64,000 bases of DNA, taken from assembly GCA_014871385.1 (NCBI GenBank), contig CM026428.1, forward strand, positions 294,653 through 358,652. Direction: 5' to 3'. Both the position numbers and the translations under genes were made by a program. Numbering within the stretch: position 1 is the first letter of the stretch; each line of letters opens with the position of its first letter. Positions 21,343 to 32,935 of the stretch are shown here, piece after piece. The notes beneath the pieces are model-generated. The model had not been told where the DNA came from and ran no database searches. It saw only the letters and a list, made by a program, of their open reading frames with translations. Source of the stretch: Ceratodon purpureus (lineage: Eukaryota > Streptophyta > Bryopsida > Pseudoditrichales > Ditrichaceae).

Positions 21343-24300
21343 GCTCTGCTCATGCTCCACTCCGGGCGGTCGAACATTCCAGGTGCCATGGGATTGCCTC
21401 TCTCTAGTCTTTCTTTCTCCCTCCCCCACCCCCGCTCCTGTCTGCTGTGAAATCTTTTGTGTATTTGAGCTTTGCAACAATATCATCGGGTGAATTTTTC
21501 ATTTATTATGGGTATGTGGACGTCAATTACTTTTTGAAGTTGAAACAATCGTGATCAATTCTGATTGTCGTGCACTCGCATTCATGTCACTCACTGCCAG
21601 TGGGGAAGATTGTTGCGCATGGGAATTCTAGTATGTGAGCAGGTTGCAGGTTCCCACGTTTTGTCCTCTAAATGCCAGCCTTCTCCGCATGCGCAAATGT
21701 CGACGACCTGAAGATGATCTTAGACCTAAAATGCCAGTTTCCAGATTACCAGAATATGGAGCTATTTAGTGTATATTTTATATGCACTGGTTTCATGAAA
21801 ATAGTAGCTGTGGTTATATTTGTGCACATGTATTCGATGGAGTACCGGTACTACGTTCTAGCTGTAAGTTGTTACACCACTGTCGATGGGCCAGGCACAT
21901 GGTGAGACCAAACGCAGTACATCTTCAGAGTCGCTCATATGCAAGGCTGGGTTTCAAGGATGGGATTCTGATATTTGAACTGTCGGGTAATCAAATTTAC
22001 AAGATATTGTACAGAACTGCTTGAATTTGGAATAAAATCCCACTCGACTTAACTTTGTACGTTTTTTGAATAACAAGCTCGTACTGAGGTTTGAATTTTG
22101 AACGTCAGTTGGTGGTTTAGAATGATCGTCGATCTCTATTAAGCCGAGTGACACAGCTAGCTAGCGGGGCACCCTCAGGGTCCTAATTTGCTTTTGTTTG
22201 GTCTCCTGGTAACATTTGCAAGGAAGGATGGATATACCCTAATCAAGGTTGTGGCTGTAGAATATGCGGTCCTAGCCTGAAGTGTGTACGATACGAACGG
22301 TGGGTGAGTTCATTTATTTGAGTCCCAAACCCATGCTTGGAAAAAAAAATTCTTGTGATTGTAGGAGTTGCCTGCAACCTTGCAAAAAATGAATACATGA
22401 TGGAGGTTAGGCGTGGGAGCATACATGGTTGATATGCAGTGTGTATGTCGCATTACCATGCAGGAGTTTTGAAAAGTTGGACCAAAAATATTCAGAGGAC
22501 TCTCGGGGTGGAGAGCTGAGATCACCTAGGAGCCATGGCAAGGAAAAGTCCCTCGTTTTTTGCACCCCAGAATTTTGATGGATTTTTGAATGCCGAGAGG
22601 GTTCTCGGAACTTCGGTGTGGATGCAAGTGGATAATACGAGTCGGAAGAAAGGCCCACGGTACAAAGCGCGGACTTACAGTAGTGTACTATGAAACCAAC
22701 ATCCAAATCACTATTGAGAACCGACACAAGTGCCCTATACATTCGATCCCTATATATGTGATCCCTACTAAATCGTGAAGCAGTTACAAGGGACCACATG
22801 TGATATCATTTTGCTTGTTAATTTCGTTTAGGGCAGTGAAATAATGTGGGGGGTGCGTCGCAGTGATTTCAATGCGTATTTCAGCGGCATGTACATGCAC
22901 ACGCTTTCTGGAGTATATGTATAATAGTATATGGAGCCCATGCACGACGTCAGAAACGCACCTGAACGTCGTCGTACCAGAAGGGGCTCCTCACAGTGAT
23001 TTGGGATCGGCGCATGCAGGGCTCATCGACATGTACAGTATCATGTAGGCCTGCCAGTCACGACGCTGTCCGATCCAAGGATCACCAGGGTCCAGGACTA
23101 ACGTTGCTTGCGGAATCGACTAAGGTGATTTCATATTTATGTAGTATCGTATGCCGGATTCTGGTGGGTCGCAGGCCAGTGTCGGGAATCCAATAATTCT
23201 ATGGCATTATATGTTTTGATGGGCGATCATGTCATGCGTGCGTGGATGCTGATCTGCGTTTCGAACCAGGTCGGAACACATGCACGGGTAATAACGATGA
23301 TGATGGTGGCATCCTCTCTCCACTTCCGGAATCAGCATTTCTGCGATTACAACCTATGCGTTCTGCTCTTAGGTGACCATATATATCGTAAGGACTGTAA
23401 TATAATATGCTGACGTATCATGAGTACCGTAAACCAATGTACTTGAAATGAGTATCAACACATACGAAAGGAAGTTCCCTGTACGACTCTTGTAGAAAAA
23501 TCCTTTTAATGTTGAAATAAGTTGCAACACGGATGAAGTCGGTATGGGATTTTCAGCAGTTTAAGGAACGCATGGGCTAAGAGCCAACTTAGAAATCACT
23601 GGTCGCAATGCCACAACCACTCACCATTTCAATCCATAAACTATTATGAAGGATTTCCAAATGCTCTAAATCTTGGCTTAACTGGATGCTCGTCTGCCAC
23701 ACATGAATCGAACAACGACACCTTACTATGAACATTACATGTACTCTACATGTAAATGCCATGCACAAATAGAGTTTCCTAGAGAAAACACCAAAAGGTC
23801 TATCAAAAATGTGCACCCAGCAGATGAAGGCACAAGTGCACTCATTCATATATTTATTTCAGAGTTGCTGACAAGTTTTCGACAAAGTTGCATGCAGTTA
23901 ATAGTTCTAAAGCATCTCACAAACGCCCCTGCCGTGTCAACTCATCTATGTAGTATTTATCTTCCGCTCAACCACAGGCCAACACAATTTACCAGTGAAC
24001 ATTCCTAGTGATCATAACTACGCATGTGAATATTACTACTCGTGCATGTGTTACAGATGTCTAAATAGGCAGCCGGGTCAAAAGTATCATAAACAAACCA
24101 CAATAAAAAACTACAGACATAAAGGCCAACTCAAGACCTTTACCTCTGAAATTGTTCAACAAGTATAGTCGATGCATATTCAGATATTCTGGTCAGCAGC
24201 TTCCCTTGCTGTTAAATTTGAATGTCATCTTTTGGTGCTATAAAGAAGCTGGCCAACAATAAGAATAATGAACCCTGTGAATACATAATATAGTCTTGAA

Positions 24301-24655
24301 TGCTCGCAAGAAGCCAATTAGGAAAAATATTATTTACAAATTTAACCAATTCAAAGGCAAGAGATTGCACCCACTTTCGGTTTCCGCTCGAATCCAGACG
24401 AAAAACAGCCATCCAACAGACCAGGGAACTGTGTCCAAGAACTACCCTTCCCATCGACAGTGGAATCAGCGCTAAAGAACTCTCGTCGACCACATGTTTA
24501 TGTATCCAGGGCAGTCTAGAACGAATTCCAGCTGAAAGAGTCTATTTGATCTCTCCCTTCTCCTGCTTTTCAGCACCAGATAGCTCATTTTGTTGTGGAT
24601 TGCTTGCACACTATGAAAACCTCCACAGTGACTGTATCTAGGATGTTGTCTCTCA
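21343..24655. other. long non-coding stretch, no gene recognised
   Basis: 3' flank of the small gene, followed by mixed-composition DNA. I tested the longer open frames on both strands for motifs and splice-flanked continuation and found none convincing. Confidence 0.45.
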
Positions 24656-24659
24656 AGAG

Positions 24660-25256
24660 CGCCTTAGAAAGCTGGCCAACACTGTAGCTATCTCCTCTGA
24701 TAGCTTGTAACATCTCTTTCAGTCTTTGTCATCCAAGTTCCAGGAGATGTGTCAGGATCTTGTGGCATTGGGTTGCTCGTAGGTCTCATGCGATCAAATA
24801 AACCCCGTGGACCTTCCTTTAGCAAGGCACTCAACTTCTTCAAGAAGTTGACTTGTCTGCTGCACCATCCCCGTTCAGTAGCAAGGCCTTTCCAATCTCA
24901 CGCACACCCTCAAGGCGTTGCTGAATGTTATCAGCTATCAGCTCATCATCGCAGTCGAATCGCGCCTTCCAGCTCTCAACAAGTTCTTCAAGCCGTTTTA
25001 CATGCTGTATAACTACCTCAGCTGCACCCTCGCCCCCTCTAGCCAATGCCTTGTGTCAACATTCCCAGACTGGACAACTATAACATTGTCCGTGATTTCA
25101 TCTGCGCTCAAAAGTTCAACATTCTGCAAAGACGTCTTCCTTGTGCCTAGTGCATGACCCGAAAAGATCGAATCTTTCTTGTGATCCAAACCCTTCACTA
25201 CATCTCTCTCAAAGAGTGTCAACAGCTCCTTCCTGCCGTCGCCCTTTTACCGCGGA
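24660..25256 (-). pseudogene. degraded coding segment, family unknown
   Basis: The minus strand reads as protein in successive frames: KELLTLFERDVVKGLDHKK and VIVVQSGNVDTRHWLE (25256 to about 25045), then VIQHVKRLEELVESWKARF and LEGVREIGKALL (about 25040-24845), then LSALLKEGPRGLFDRMRP (about 24840-24770). The residue composition is protein-like, but the frame shifts near 25040 and stops occur near 24840 and 24680. It may be exons of one gene with unseen introns, or a pseudogene. I do not recognise the family. Confidence 0.4.
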
Positions 25257-25382
25257 CCAATCCGGAATCGCTTTTCCTTTCACCACCATAGAGTAAGAGT
25301 CGGGCAATTCATTACAATTGTAGCCACGATAAAGTAACTAAATAAGTCCCAACAGCACTACAAAACTTGGACGACCATCTGA

Positions 25383-28300
25383 TCACCAGTAATCACCACA
25401 GGAGCACACACCATCTTTGAAGTGGTGAAAGCGATATGCATCTTTAGCCACAATCTCTCGCCCAGCCACTTTCGATATAAACTTAGTTGCTGTGTGGCAA
25501 TCTGAACATACCCGAAGATTCTTGTATACACGAATTGGCTTCCCACTGTGAGGAGAGCGCATGAGTCCGTAAGCGATAGCCAGCTTCTCACTGTGAGAGC
25601 AAAGGGCTAATTCTTTGGCGTCCTCGTCAAAATTGCGTAATACAAGGCGGGTGTCAGGCACATACCCTTCAGCCTTCAATTTTTCGCTCAACCTCTTCAG
25701 CACAGCATAAATTTCCTTGGTTTCCGGGTGGGATGTATCTCCAGCGATAAAATAGTGGACCTCGTTGTCAATCACAATCCAGCTGCGCCCTGGGTCCTTG
25801 TGAATACCTCTGCCCTCCATCATGCTGCGCACCAATGACACTTGGTCCCACATGCCAGCTGCAGCGTAGATGTTAGAGAGGAGCACATACGTCCTGGCAT
25901 CCTTTGGATCCAACTTGAGACACTCTTTGGCAGCAAGTACACCCATCTCTAAATTTCCGTAAGATCTACAGGCACTAAGGAAGGCTCCCCAAGGTACTAA
26001 ACTTGGCTCCACTGGCATGTTGAGAACGAAGTGTTTAGCTTCATCCAAGTGCCCTGCCCGCCCAAGTAGATCTACCATGCAGGTGTAGTGCTCCATGGTG
26101 GGTTCTATGCCGTAGTCTTGAGTCATAGATAAAAACTGGCGACGACCTTCATCGACAAGGCCTGCATGACTACAAGCCGACAAGACCGCCACAAATGAAT
26201 ACCCGTTCGGCTTCACACCGTTTGCTCTCATTTTTTCAAAAAGCTGTAATGCTTCATGCCCACGCCCGTGCTGTGCAAGTCCACCGATCATTACGGTCCA
26301 ACTGATCACATTGCGTTCATTCATTGTGTTAAACACTATTCTGGCATCATCTATACTACCACTTTTCGCATACGTGTGAATAAGTGCACTGCCTACACGC
26401 AAATCGGATGCAATCCCCGCCTTGATAGCGTGCCTGTGTACTTCCCTCACCCATTCAAAATCCGCTACGCTTGCACTGAGAAGGCTCACATAAGTGAACA
26501 CATTTGGGACACAACCTTCCTTCTGCATTTGAAGAAAGAGTAGGAAAGCTTTCTGCGCACACCCGTGCTGCGCAAACCCACTAATCATGGAATTCCATGT
26601 TGTAACAGAACGTCCCACCATTTTGTTGAAAACCAGTTGGGCATCATCGATGCTGCCACTCTTTACATACGAGTGAATTAGCGCATTGCCCACACGCAGA
26701 TCTATGTCCAGTCCCGCTCTAACAGCATGACTATGAACCTCCTTCACCCATTTTGAAGCTCCTTCGCTTTCACTTGCACTGAGGATCCCCAGATAAGTGG
26801 TTGAATTTGGTTTAAACCCTTCTCTCTGCATCTGAAGAAAGAAGGATAAAGCTTCTTGCACATACCCGTGTTGAGCAAGTCCAGCGATCATCACGGTCCA
26901 AATAATTGTATCGTGATTCACCATTTGGTTAAACACAAGCCTGGCATCATCAATACTGCCACTCTTAAAGTACATATGAATCAGTGCGCTGCCCACTCGC
27001 AAATCAGATGCTAGGCATGCCTTGACAGCGTGTCTGTGAACTTCCTTCACCCATTCCAAAGAACCAGTGCTCGTAGACACATTGAGAATACTCACGTATG
27101 TGGTCGCATCTGGAACAAGCCCCTCTCTCTGCATCTGAAGAAAGAGTGAGAACGCGTTCTGCCCACAGCCATGTTGAGCGAACCCCCCAATCATTGCGTT
27201 GAATGTAACAACATCGCGATCCTCCATTTCGTCGAAGACTACTCTGGCATCATCAATACTACCACTCTTGGCATACATGTGAACAAGTGCATTACCCACA
27301 CGCAAATCAGAAGCAAGTCGCGACTTGACAGCGTGAATATGAACCTCCTTCACCCAATTCAAAGCCCCTGCGCATGCGCTTGCACTTAAGATGCTCAGGT
27401 ATGTAGTTGCATCTGGAACAAACCCTTCCTTCTGCATTCGGAGAAAGAGGGAGAACGCTTCCTGCCCCAACCCGTGTTGTGCAAGTCCACCGATCATCAC
27501 ATTCCATGTGACTACATTGCGTTCGTTCATTCTGTAAAAAACTAATCTTGCATCATCGATACTGCCACACTTGGCATACATATGAATAAGCGCACTGCCC
27601 ACACGCAACTCATGTGCGAAGCCTGTTTTAATAGCGTTAGTGTGAACCTCCCTCACCCATTCTAAAGCCCCTGTGCTTGCATTGGAATTGAGGATGCTCA
27701 GATAAGTGACTGGATTTGGAACAAAACCCTCCTTCTGCATCTGAAGAAAGAGAGAGAACGCTTCCTGCCCACACCCTTGTTGAGCAAGTCCACTAATCAT
27801 TGCATTCCATGTGATTATATTGCGTTCCACCATGTTATCGAAGACCAGTCGGGCATCATCAAGACTACCACTCTTGGCATACATATTGACAAGCGCAGTC
27901 TCTACACGTACATCTGGTTGGAAGCCACCGTGTTTGATGTGAGCATGAATTCCTTTGCCCCACTGTAAACCTCCTGGGCTGGCGCATGCCTTCAGAATGC
28001 TCAAGTAAGTAATCTCATTGGGCTGCTCACCTGCTTGACGCATCTGGTCATAAACTTCGAGCGCATCTCTGGCACGATCATGCTCAGCATAACCTCCAAT
28101 CATGGTTGTCCAATTAAAAACATTCTTCTCCGCTAGTTTATCAAATACTTCGCGTGCATCCTGCAACCTCGCACACCTAATGTAGACTTTCAAAAGATAA
28201 TTGGCCACGTAAGGATTCTGCTCCATTCCACTATTTTTTATGCAATTATGGACCTGCTTAGCCGATACAAGGTCTTTCTGCCTAAAGCATCTTTGCAGAA

Positions 28301-28511
28301 TATCCAGATATATGTTGGTATCTATGGTAATGCCTTGTTGCAGATTTTTCTTCAGAATAGCAACCTTTTCTCTCGTTGCACTTGCTTTTTGAAGGTGCTT
28401 ACCAACATCAACTGGTGCAGCTCGCCTCCTCTCTGTACTGCTAGGTCGAGGATATACCTTCCCATTGCTCTTGGGCAGCCTGCTCATCAAAAGAACACAA
28501 ATTACTACCAT
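25383..28511 (-). CDS. PLS-class pentatricopeptide repeat protein with E and DYW domains
   Basis: An intronless 1042-residue frame. PPR repeats run from about residue 65 to 780, with seven P-L-S triplets marked by [WF]N-x-MI[GS]G-type helices. The central triplets are near copies (GQEAFSLFLQMQKEGFVPN recurs with small changes). E1/E2 motifs follow. The PG-box region has KDPGRSWIVIDNEVHYF. The DYW deaminase has HSEKLAIAYGL (zinc ligand and catalytic Glu), RVCSDCHTATKF (CxxC) and the terminal CSCGDYW. Such proteins bind organellar RNA and deaminate C to U at specific sites. The first Met gives MVVICVLLMSRLP; the Met nine codons in is an alternative. The N-terminus is a poor targeting peptide, which bears on the possible fusion with the OSB gene just upstream. 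Confidence 0.95.
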   Translation of the reverse strand: MVVICVLLMSRLPKSNGKVYPRPSSTERRRAAPVDVGKHLQKASATREKVAILKKNLQQGITIDTNIYLDILQRCFRQKDLVSAKQVHNCIKNSGMEQNPYVANYLLKVYIRCARLQDAREVFDKLAEKNVFNWTTMIGGYAEHDRARDALEVYDQMRQAGEQPNEITYLSILKACASPGGLQWGKGIHAHIKHGGFQPDVRVETALVNMYAKSGSLDDARLVFDNMVERNIITWNAMISGLAQQGCGQEAFSLFLQMQKEGFVPNPVTYLSILNSNASTGALEWVREVHTNAIKTGFAHELRVGSALIHMYAKCGSIDDARLVFYRMNERNVVTWNVMIGGLAQHGLGQEAFSLFLRMQKEGFVPDATTYLSILSASACAGALNWVKEVHIHAVKSRLASDLRVGNALVHMYAKSGSIDDARVVFDEMEDRDVVTFNAMIGGFAQHGCGQNAFSLFLQMQREGLVPDATTYVSILNVSTSTGSLEWVKEVHRHAVKACLASDLRVGSALIHMYFKSGSIDDARLVFNQMVNHDTIIWTVMIAGLAQHGYVQEALSFFLQMQREGFKPNSTTYLGILSASESEGASKWVKEVHSHAVRAGLDIDLRVGNALIHSYVKSGSIDDAQLVFNKMVGRSVTTWNSMISGFAQHGCAQKAFLLFLQMQKEGCVPNVFTYVSLLSASVADFEWVREVHRHAIKAGIASDLRVGSALIHTYAKSGSIDDARIVFNTMNERNVISWTVMIGGLAQHGRGHEALQLFEKMRANGVKPNGYSFVAVLSACSHAGLVDEGRRQFLSMTQDYGIEPTMEHYTCMVDLLGRAGHLDEAKHFVLNMPVEPSLVPWGAFLSACRSYGNLEMGVLAAKECLKLDPKDARTYVLLSNIYAAAGMWDQVSLVRSMMEGRGIHKDPGRSWIVIDNEVHYFIAGDTSHPETKEIYAVLKRLSEKLKAEGYVPDTRLVLRNFDEDAKELALCSHSEKLAIAYGLMRSPHSGKPIRVYKNLRVCSDCHTATKFISKVAGREIVAKDAYRFHHFKDGVCSCGDYW

Positions 28512-28748
28512 TCACAAAAGGCAACAGTTCATTACGCTTCTATCATCCCATGTATCCAGATTATCTGTATGACGTCTCTACTAACACCGGTGTCCACGAT
28601 TTATTTCTGAACCCAAATCTTTCAGGTCGTTATGCACTAGTGCTAATCCACAGAAACGCAACCCTTTCTCGAAATGCAAAAATATTTCACTCTATCTTGT
28701 TTTGATCAACTTAATCAAATCTTGTTACAACCATCCTCATAAATATAC
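28480..28748 (-). other. spacer, or possible fusion intron, between OSB and PPR genes
   Basis: On the minus strand AATAG is followed by GTATAT (28748 downward), and TTCTTTTGATGAGCAG precedes GCTGCCC (28479). Both borders leave phase 2, so splicing would give N-R-L-P-K-S and enter the PPR frame. Without splicing the OSB frame stops at 28715. Confidence 0.4.
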
Positions 28749-29984
28749 CTATTAAATTGAGAGGGGCCACAAAGACTTCGAACTGCTGAAGCACCAAAAC
28801 ACTTTCTTCCAGCTCGAGTCACCTCAATTGGCATTGCCTTCACCCATTGTGGAGTTGATGGATTAAAAATCCAAAGAGCTTCACCAGTGACTTTGTGTTT
28901 GAAGTCAGGAGCTCTATAATTTCTCTGTGATCATCCAATTTCAAAAGCATATCAAAAAATTATTTAAGTCTAACAGCACCATAAAGTAACCACGAAAAGG
29001 AACCAAAATTAGAAACAGACGAAGAATTAAGAGAAATTAGGCAATCAGGTAACCCTAAATGCTCCTACAATAGCGAAAAGCCTTGATCATAGCTTAAACA
29101 ACTCAGCACTAATTGTGACAATGCACTCAAAACACATCGTTTGCAATTAAATTATCGTTGATTGATTGCTACTTGCTTCCTATATTTCCCATGCACACAA
29201 TACCTTTGTTATTGTGTTGTCCCACCACTGGGAAGGATCAGCAAAATACTTCTCCCACAAGCATTCTATACTGTCTGCTTCATCTACATCATATCCAACA
29301 TGAATCTTATGCCCTGCAGGTCATCAACCAAAGGTCGTCAACAGAGATAGATCGCCTAAATCGAAATGCCTGGACAAGTACCATAACGAACAAGAAGAAA
29401 TTTACTGTTTAACTTCACTGCGCCATACACGAATAGGCGATGGTCACTCAACATGATAAAATGTGTTCCTAATCAAGTTTTAAGAAGCCAGTGAAATACA
29501 TTTCTTGGTGTAGAAAGCAGAGTCGAGAATCATGCGAACAAGTTTGCGCCATACCTGATGACTGTACTGATACGGAAGGCAGAGGATAATTATCATACTT
29601 TCCACCCGTAAAGTTGTCATAAATTGATGCAAAACATACATGTGAATGCTGGGACTGACATCCAGTCAATAAGGTTGTGCCAAGGAAAAGTCTTTGTACC
29701 TGCAGATGCAAAAATATCCAATAAAGGTAGGATGGATTAGCACACTGTGAGTATAAATTGCGTAAGCAGCATCGTAATGAAATCCAATCATTGTTCATTG
29801 TTGGTGTAGATAAAAATGGAAATGAAAGACTTACATGGAAAGCGTGTTTGAAATTGCGAAAGGTGAAAGACGTAAGAGTGGTGACGTGATTTTGGCTAGA
29901 ATGAATAAGCGCAGTGGAAGTGGTTGCAAGAGCAGGAGCAGGAGCAGGAGCAGGTTTGAAGAGCAGGTAGAAAGTGGAGTCCAT
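28715..29984 (-). CDS. OSB-like organellar single-strand DNA-binding protein
   Basis: Five exons read by splice signals and phase: 29835-29984, 29700-29744, 29555-29654, 29204-29313 and 28715-28924 (TGA at 28715-28717). Exon 1 starts MDSTFYLLFKPAPAPAPA and is rich in Ser, Thr and Ala, like an organellar transit peptide. Exons 4 and 5 together give LWEKYFADPSQWWDN followed by RNYRAPDFKHKVTGEALWI, the PDF motif of plant OSB proteins, which bind single-stranded organellar DNA and control recombination. The stretch for an OB fold between them is short (about 60 residues), so that domain looks reduced or an exon is missed. The last exon also offers a GT donor at 28748 that would splice in phase to the PPR frame. 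Confidence 0.65.
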
Positions 29985-30159
29985 TGCAGTGCATACGAGA
30001 GCAGTGCGAGAGCAGTGCAGTTTTAAGCGGAGGGAAAAAGAGAAGCCTACCGTAATTGAAAAACATGGAGCGTGGAAGCCTAGGTGAAAAGATATAGGGA
30101 GAGAGAGAGGAGGGAGAGAGGATGTTAGAAGAGTGGAAGTGAGAAGTTAAAGGCAGCGC

Positions 30160-30450
30160 AGAGACATGAAGGAGGGGGAGGAGCAGAGAAAAGGAGGAGG
30201 GGGGGAGGAGGGGGGAGGGGGGAGGGAGGGGGGAGCGTGGGGCAGGAATAGGAATGCGAATGCGAATGGCAGGAGGGGGAGGAGGAGGAGGAGGGGGAGG
30301 AGGAGGAGGAGGGGGAGGAGGGGGAGGAGGAGGCGGAGGGGGAGGAGGGGGAGGAGGAGGGGGAGGAGGAGGAGGAGGGGGAGGAGGAGGGGGAGGGGGA
30401 GGAGGAGGGGGAGGAGGAGGGGGAGGAGGAGGAGGGGGAGAAGGAGCGAA
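30160..30450. repeat. (GGA/GGGGA)n purine tract
   Basis: About 290 bp of G and A only, mostly GGAGGA and GGGGGA units, lying 175-465 bp upstream of the OSB start. The poly-Pro, poly-Gly and Arg-rich reading frames here are artefacts. G-quadruplex or triplex formation is possible. Confidence 0.95.
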
Positions 30451-30498
30451 GGGGGATGGAGCACTGTGGGATGGGATGAGATGGCCTCTGTCGACAGA

Positions 30499-30530
30499 GT
30501 GGAATGGAATGGAATGGAATGGAATGGGAT
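30499..30530. repeat. GGAAT pentamer repeat
   Basis: The pentamer GGAAT repeated about five times. Confidence 0.9.
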
Positions 30531-30559
30531 GAAACAACATCACAAGAATGAGTTTTGCT

Positions 30560-31071
30560 TGTCGCAGTACTGCAACAGTACTGCGTCAAGTTGTACACCG
30601 TATAGTATAAAGGCAGTACTGCAAGGGTCTTGCAGTACTACCGTAACACCATAGCTGGTTCGTTCCTTGTGAAACGAATAATTATTTTTTTTGGAAAAAT
30701 AAGGTTCGTCTCTCCAAAATTGATTTTCTTGATTTTCGTTTTTTACTAAAAATTTACTAAAAATAACCTCATTTGGCTTAGATATGACAAACAATCAGAA
30801 AAAACAATTTATTCTATTTTCGTTTTTTGGTCTTCATAATTTTCAAATTTTTTCGTTTTCTATTTTTGGAATTATTTAAGAACGAACCAGCTATGGTGTT
30901 ACGGTATGTATGACATATTTGCTGCAGTACTAAGGCAGGTTAAAGGGTTGCAGTACTGTTTCCATGTGTTGTACTGTTGCAATTAAAAAGTCATATAGCA
31001 TATTGTAGCAGTACTGTTTTATAAGCTACTACTGCAGTACTGTAAAAATTGCAAAGATTGCAGTACTGTTT
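30560..31071. repeat. GCAGTACTG palindrome array (right side)
   Basis: At least eight copies of GCAGTACTG or CAGTACTG in both orientations (the palindrome GCAGTACTGC), interrupted by a 264-bp MITE. A matching array lies at 47345-47620. Confidence 0.8.
30641..30904. mobile_element. 264-bp TA-flanked MITE
   Basis: The two ends are perfect 25-bp inverted repeats, starting CCGTAACACCATAGCTGG. TA stands directly outside both ends (30639-30640 and 30905-30906), the Tc1/mariner target site. It has no coding capacity and is inserted in the GCAGTACTG array. Confidence 0.85.
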
Positions 31072-32935
31072 CAATTGGTATTGTGTTATTATTGTTCCAA
31101 GTGATTGTTTTAACCAATATCATTTAAGTGATTGATGTTTTATTATGTTCTTTGAATACAATGTGCATATTAAACATATAGTTCGAGATAACATAAACGT
31201 TTTTAATTTTTGTCCTTCCTACGATTGTATGATCGAGTACGAAGGTGGAGATAAAACATATTGTTTTAAAATTTATAAGCATTTACAAAGAAATTATCAT
31301 TTCTTTGAAAATTTGGCAAAATCTGAACAGCCTTTAGAATCGAACCTATTTCTACAATAGCATATGAACCACCGTTACTACCACGCCATTTTAATTCATT
31401 GCTATTCAATAACCTATCAAATTGAACATGGTCGTATAAACGTATCAAACACTAGTCTTTGCTTAGAGTTTCGTCATGTTCTCCTACCATGTTGCATCTA
31501 AAGAGGAGGCGGGGTTGTGCGTAATATTCATTTTCAACATCGTCTTCACTTTGAATGGAAACGCTACCAAACCATTCTCTCCCTAAAAAGTTTGGTGTTG
31601 CACGTGTGAACATAGGGATATCTCCATATTTTGGAACCACACCAGGACATAATGCCAAAGACCTATAAATCTGCATAGTCTGCAATCACAAAATAACAAT
31701 CCTTTAAAAAATTATTAATTGATTGATAAAGAGAAAATTGTTTTTTGCATTGTAAACATACCTGGGCTTCCCTGAATCCGTGCTGATTCGTATAAACATC
31801 CAAGCATTGCTTCAAATGAATAAGGACCTCCTCTTGCACCATTAGAATATTATGTAACTTTGGTTTATCCAAAAAATAATTCACATTAAATTCAGTACTT
31901 AAAATTGTTGTAGATAAACTTCCTTGGAACCCGGCTAAGATATGAGTTCCACTTTCCAAAGCCTGTGAATTACAGGAAAACCAAAAATCAACTTGACAAT
32001 TACATTTTTAATGACTAAAAAGTATTTTTACTTGCTTATCTATAAAAAATCATCATTTTAGATGGTTCTTGTAGAAAGTTAGATAAACATACCTTGTCTA
32101 ATGTACTATTATTTCCAATAGGAGGCAAAAATCCATCCATCTCCACAGCATTGCGTCTTAAGGCCTCCAATCGTCTGTTGTGTTTTATGATGTATTCAAT
32201 ATACTCTCTTTTATTCCTAGCGCGATATGGAATTTTCATTAGCGCTATATGAAGATGTTCGTACATGTTAGAGCTATATTCGACCGGAGCTCCAGAGCGT
32301 CGAATTGAAGACGCATAATGTATCATATTGTGAACCTTGATAATCTTGAAACCAGACTTCTGCCACCTCTGCAAATTTGTTGTAAATGATTGTACCACCC
32401 TGCAAACAAAAATTAAAAACAAAAAAATAAATTAACTTCTCTCTTCAACTTTGCAGTCTTCCAGTTTAAGAATGAATAAATTGTTAAAATAAACCAAATT
32501 ACATATAGGATGAGAAGTTCAAGAACATACCTTCTCATTTTTTCTTCCATTGCATTTAAAGTGTTCTCTGTGAACTCCTTAGAACAACATGCAATGTCAT
32601 ACCATTGTAAAAAATTCACAATGGTTTCAATAACGAAGGTTGGTAATAAACCCACTAAACAATACACAATCACCTGGAAAGTAGATACTCGTTAGTAAAT
32701 ATATTACAGATATCAATCATTATTTCATATTTTTAAAACATGTTCCCATTTCAACATTTGGCAAGAAAATAACAAACGTGGTTCTGATTTTTTAAAAAGA
32801 TATAATTATTTTCAAAAGACATACCTGCATAATGTTCCTGTGCTCAAATGCGGCAAAGTTTGCATTTGAGCAAAAATACCCACCCTTGTCAGTGTCTGGC
32901 ACACGAAAATGAAAAAAAACGGCTACGAAGTTTAA

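Noticed and set aside
26256-28610. Plus-strand frames across the PPR gene
   Set aside because: Antisense shadows repeated with the PPR triplet period.
30147-30598. Long poly-Pro, poly-Gly, poly-Arg and Leu/Pro reading frames
   Set aside because: All are translations of one purine tract in different frames; no codon bias beyond the repeat.
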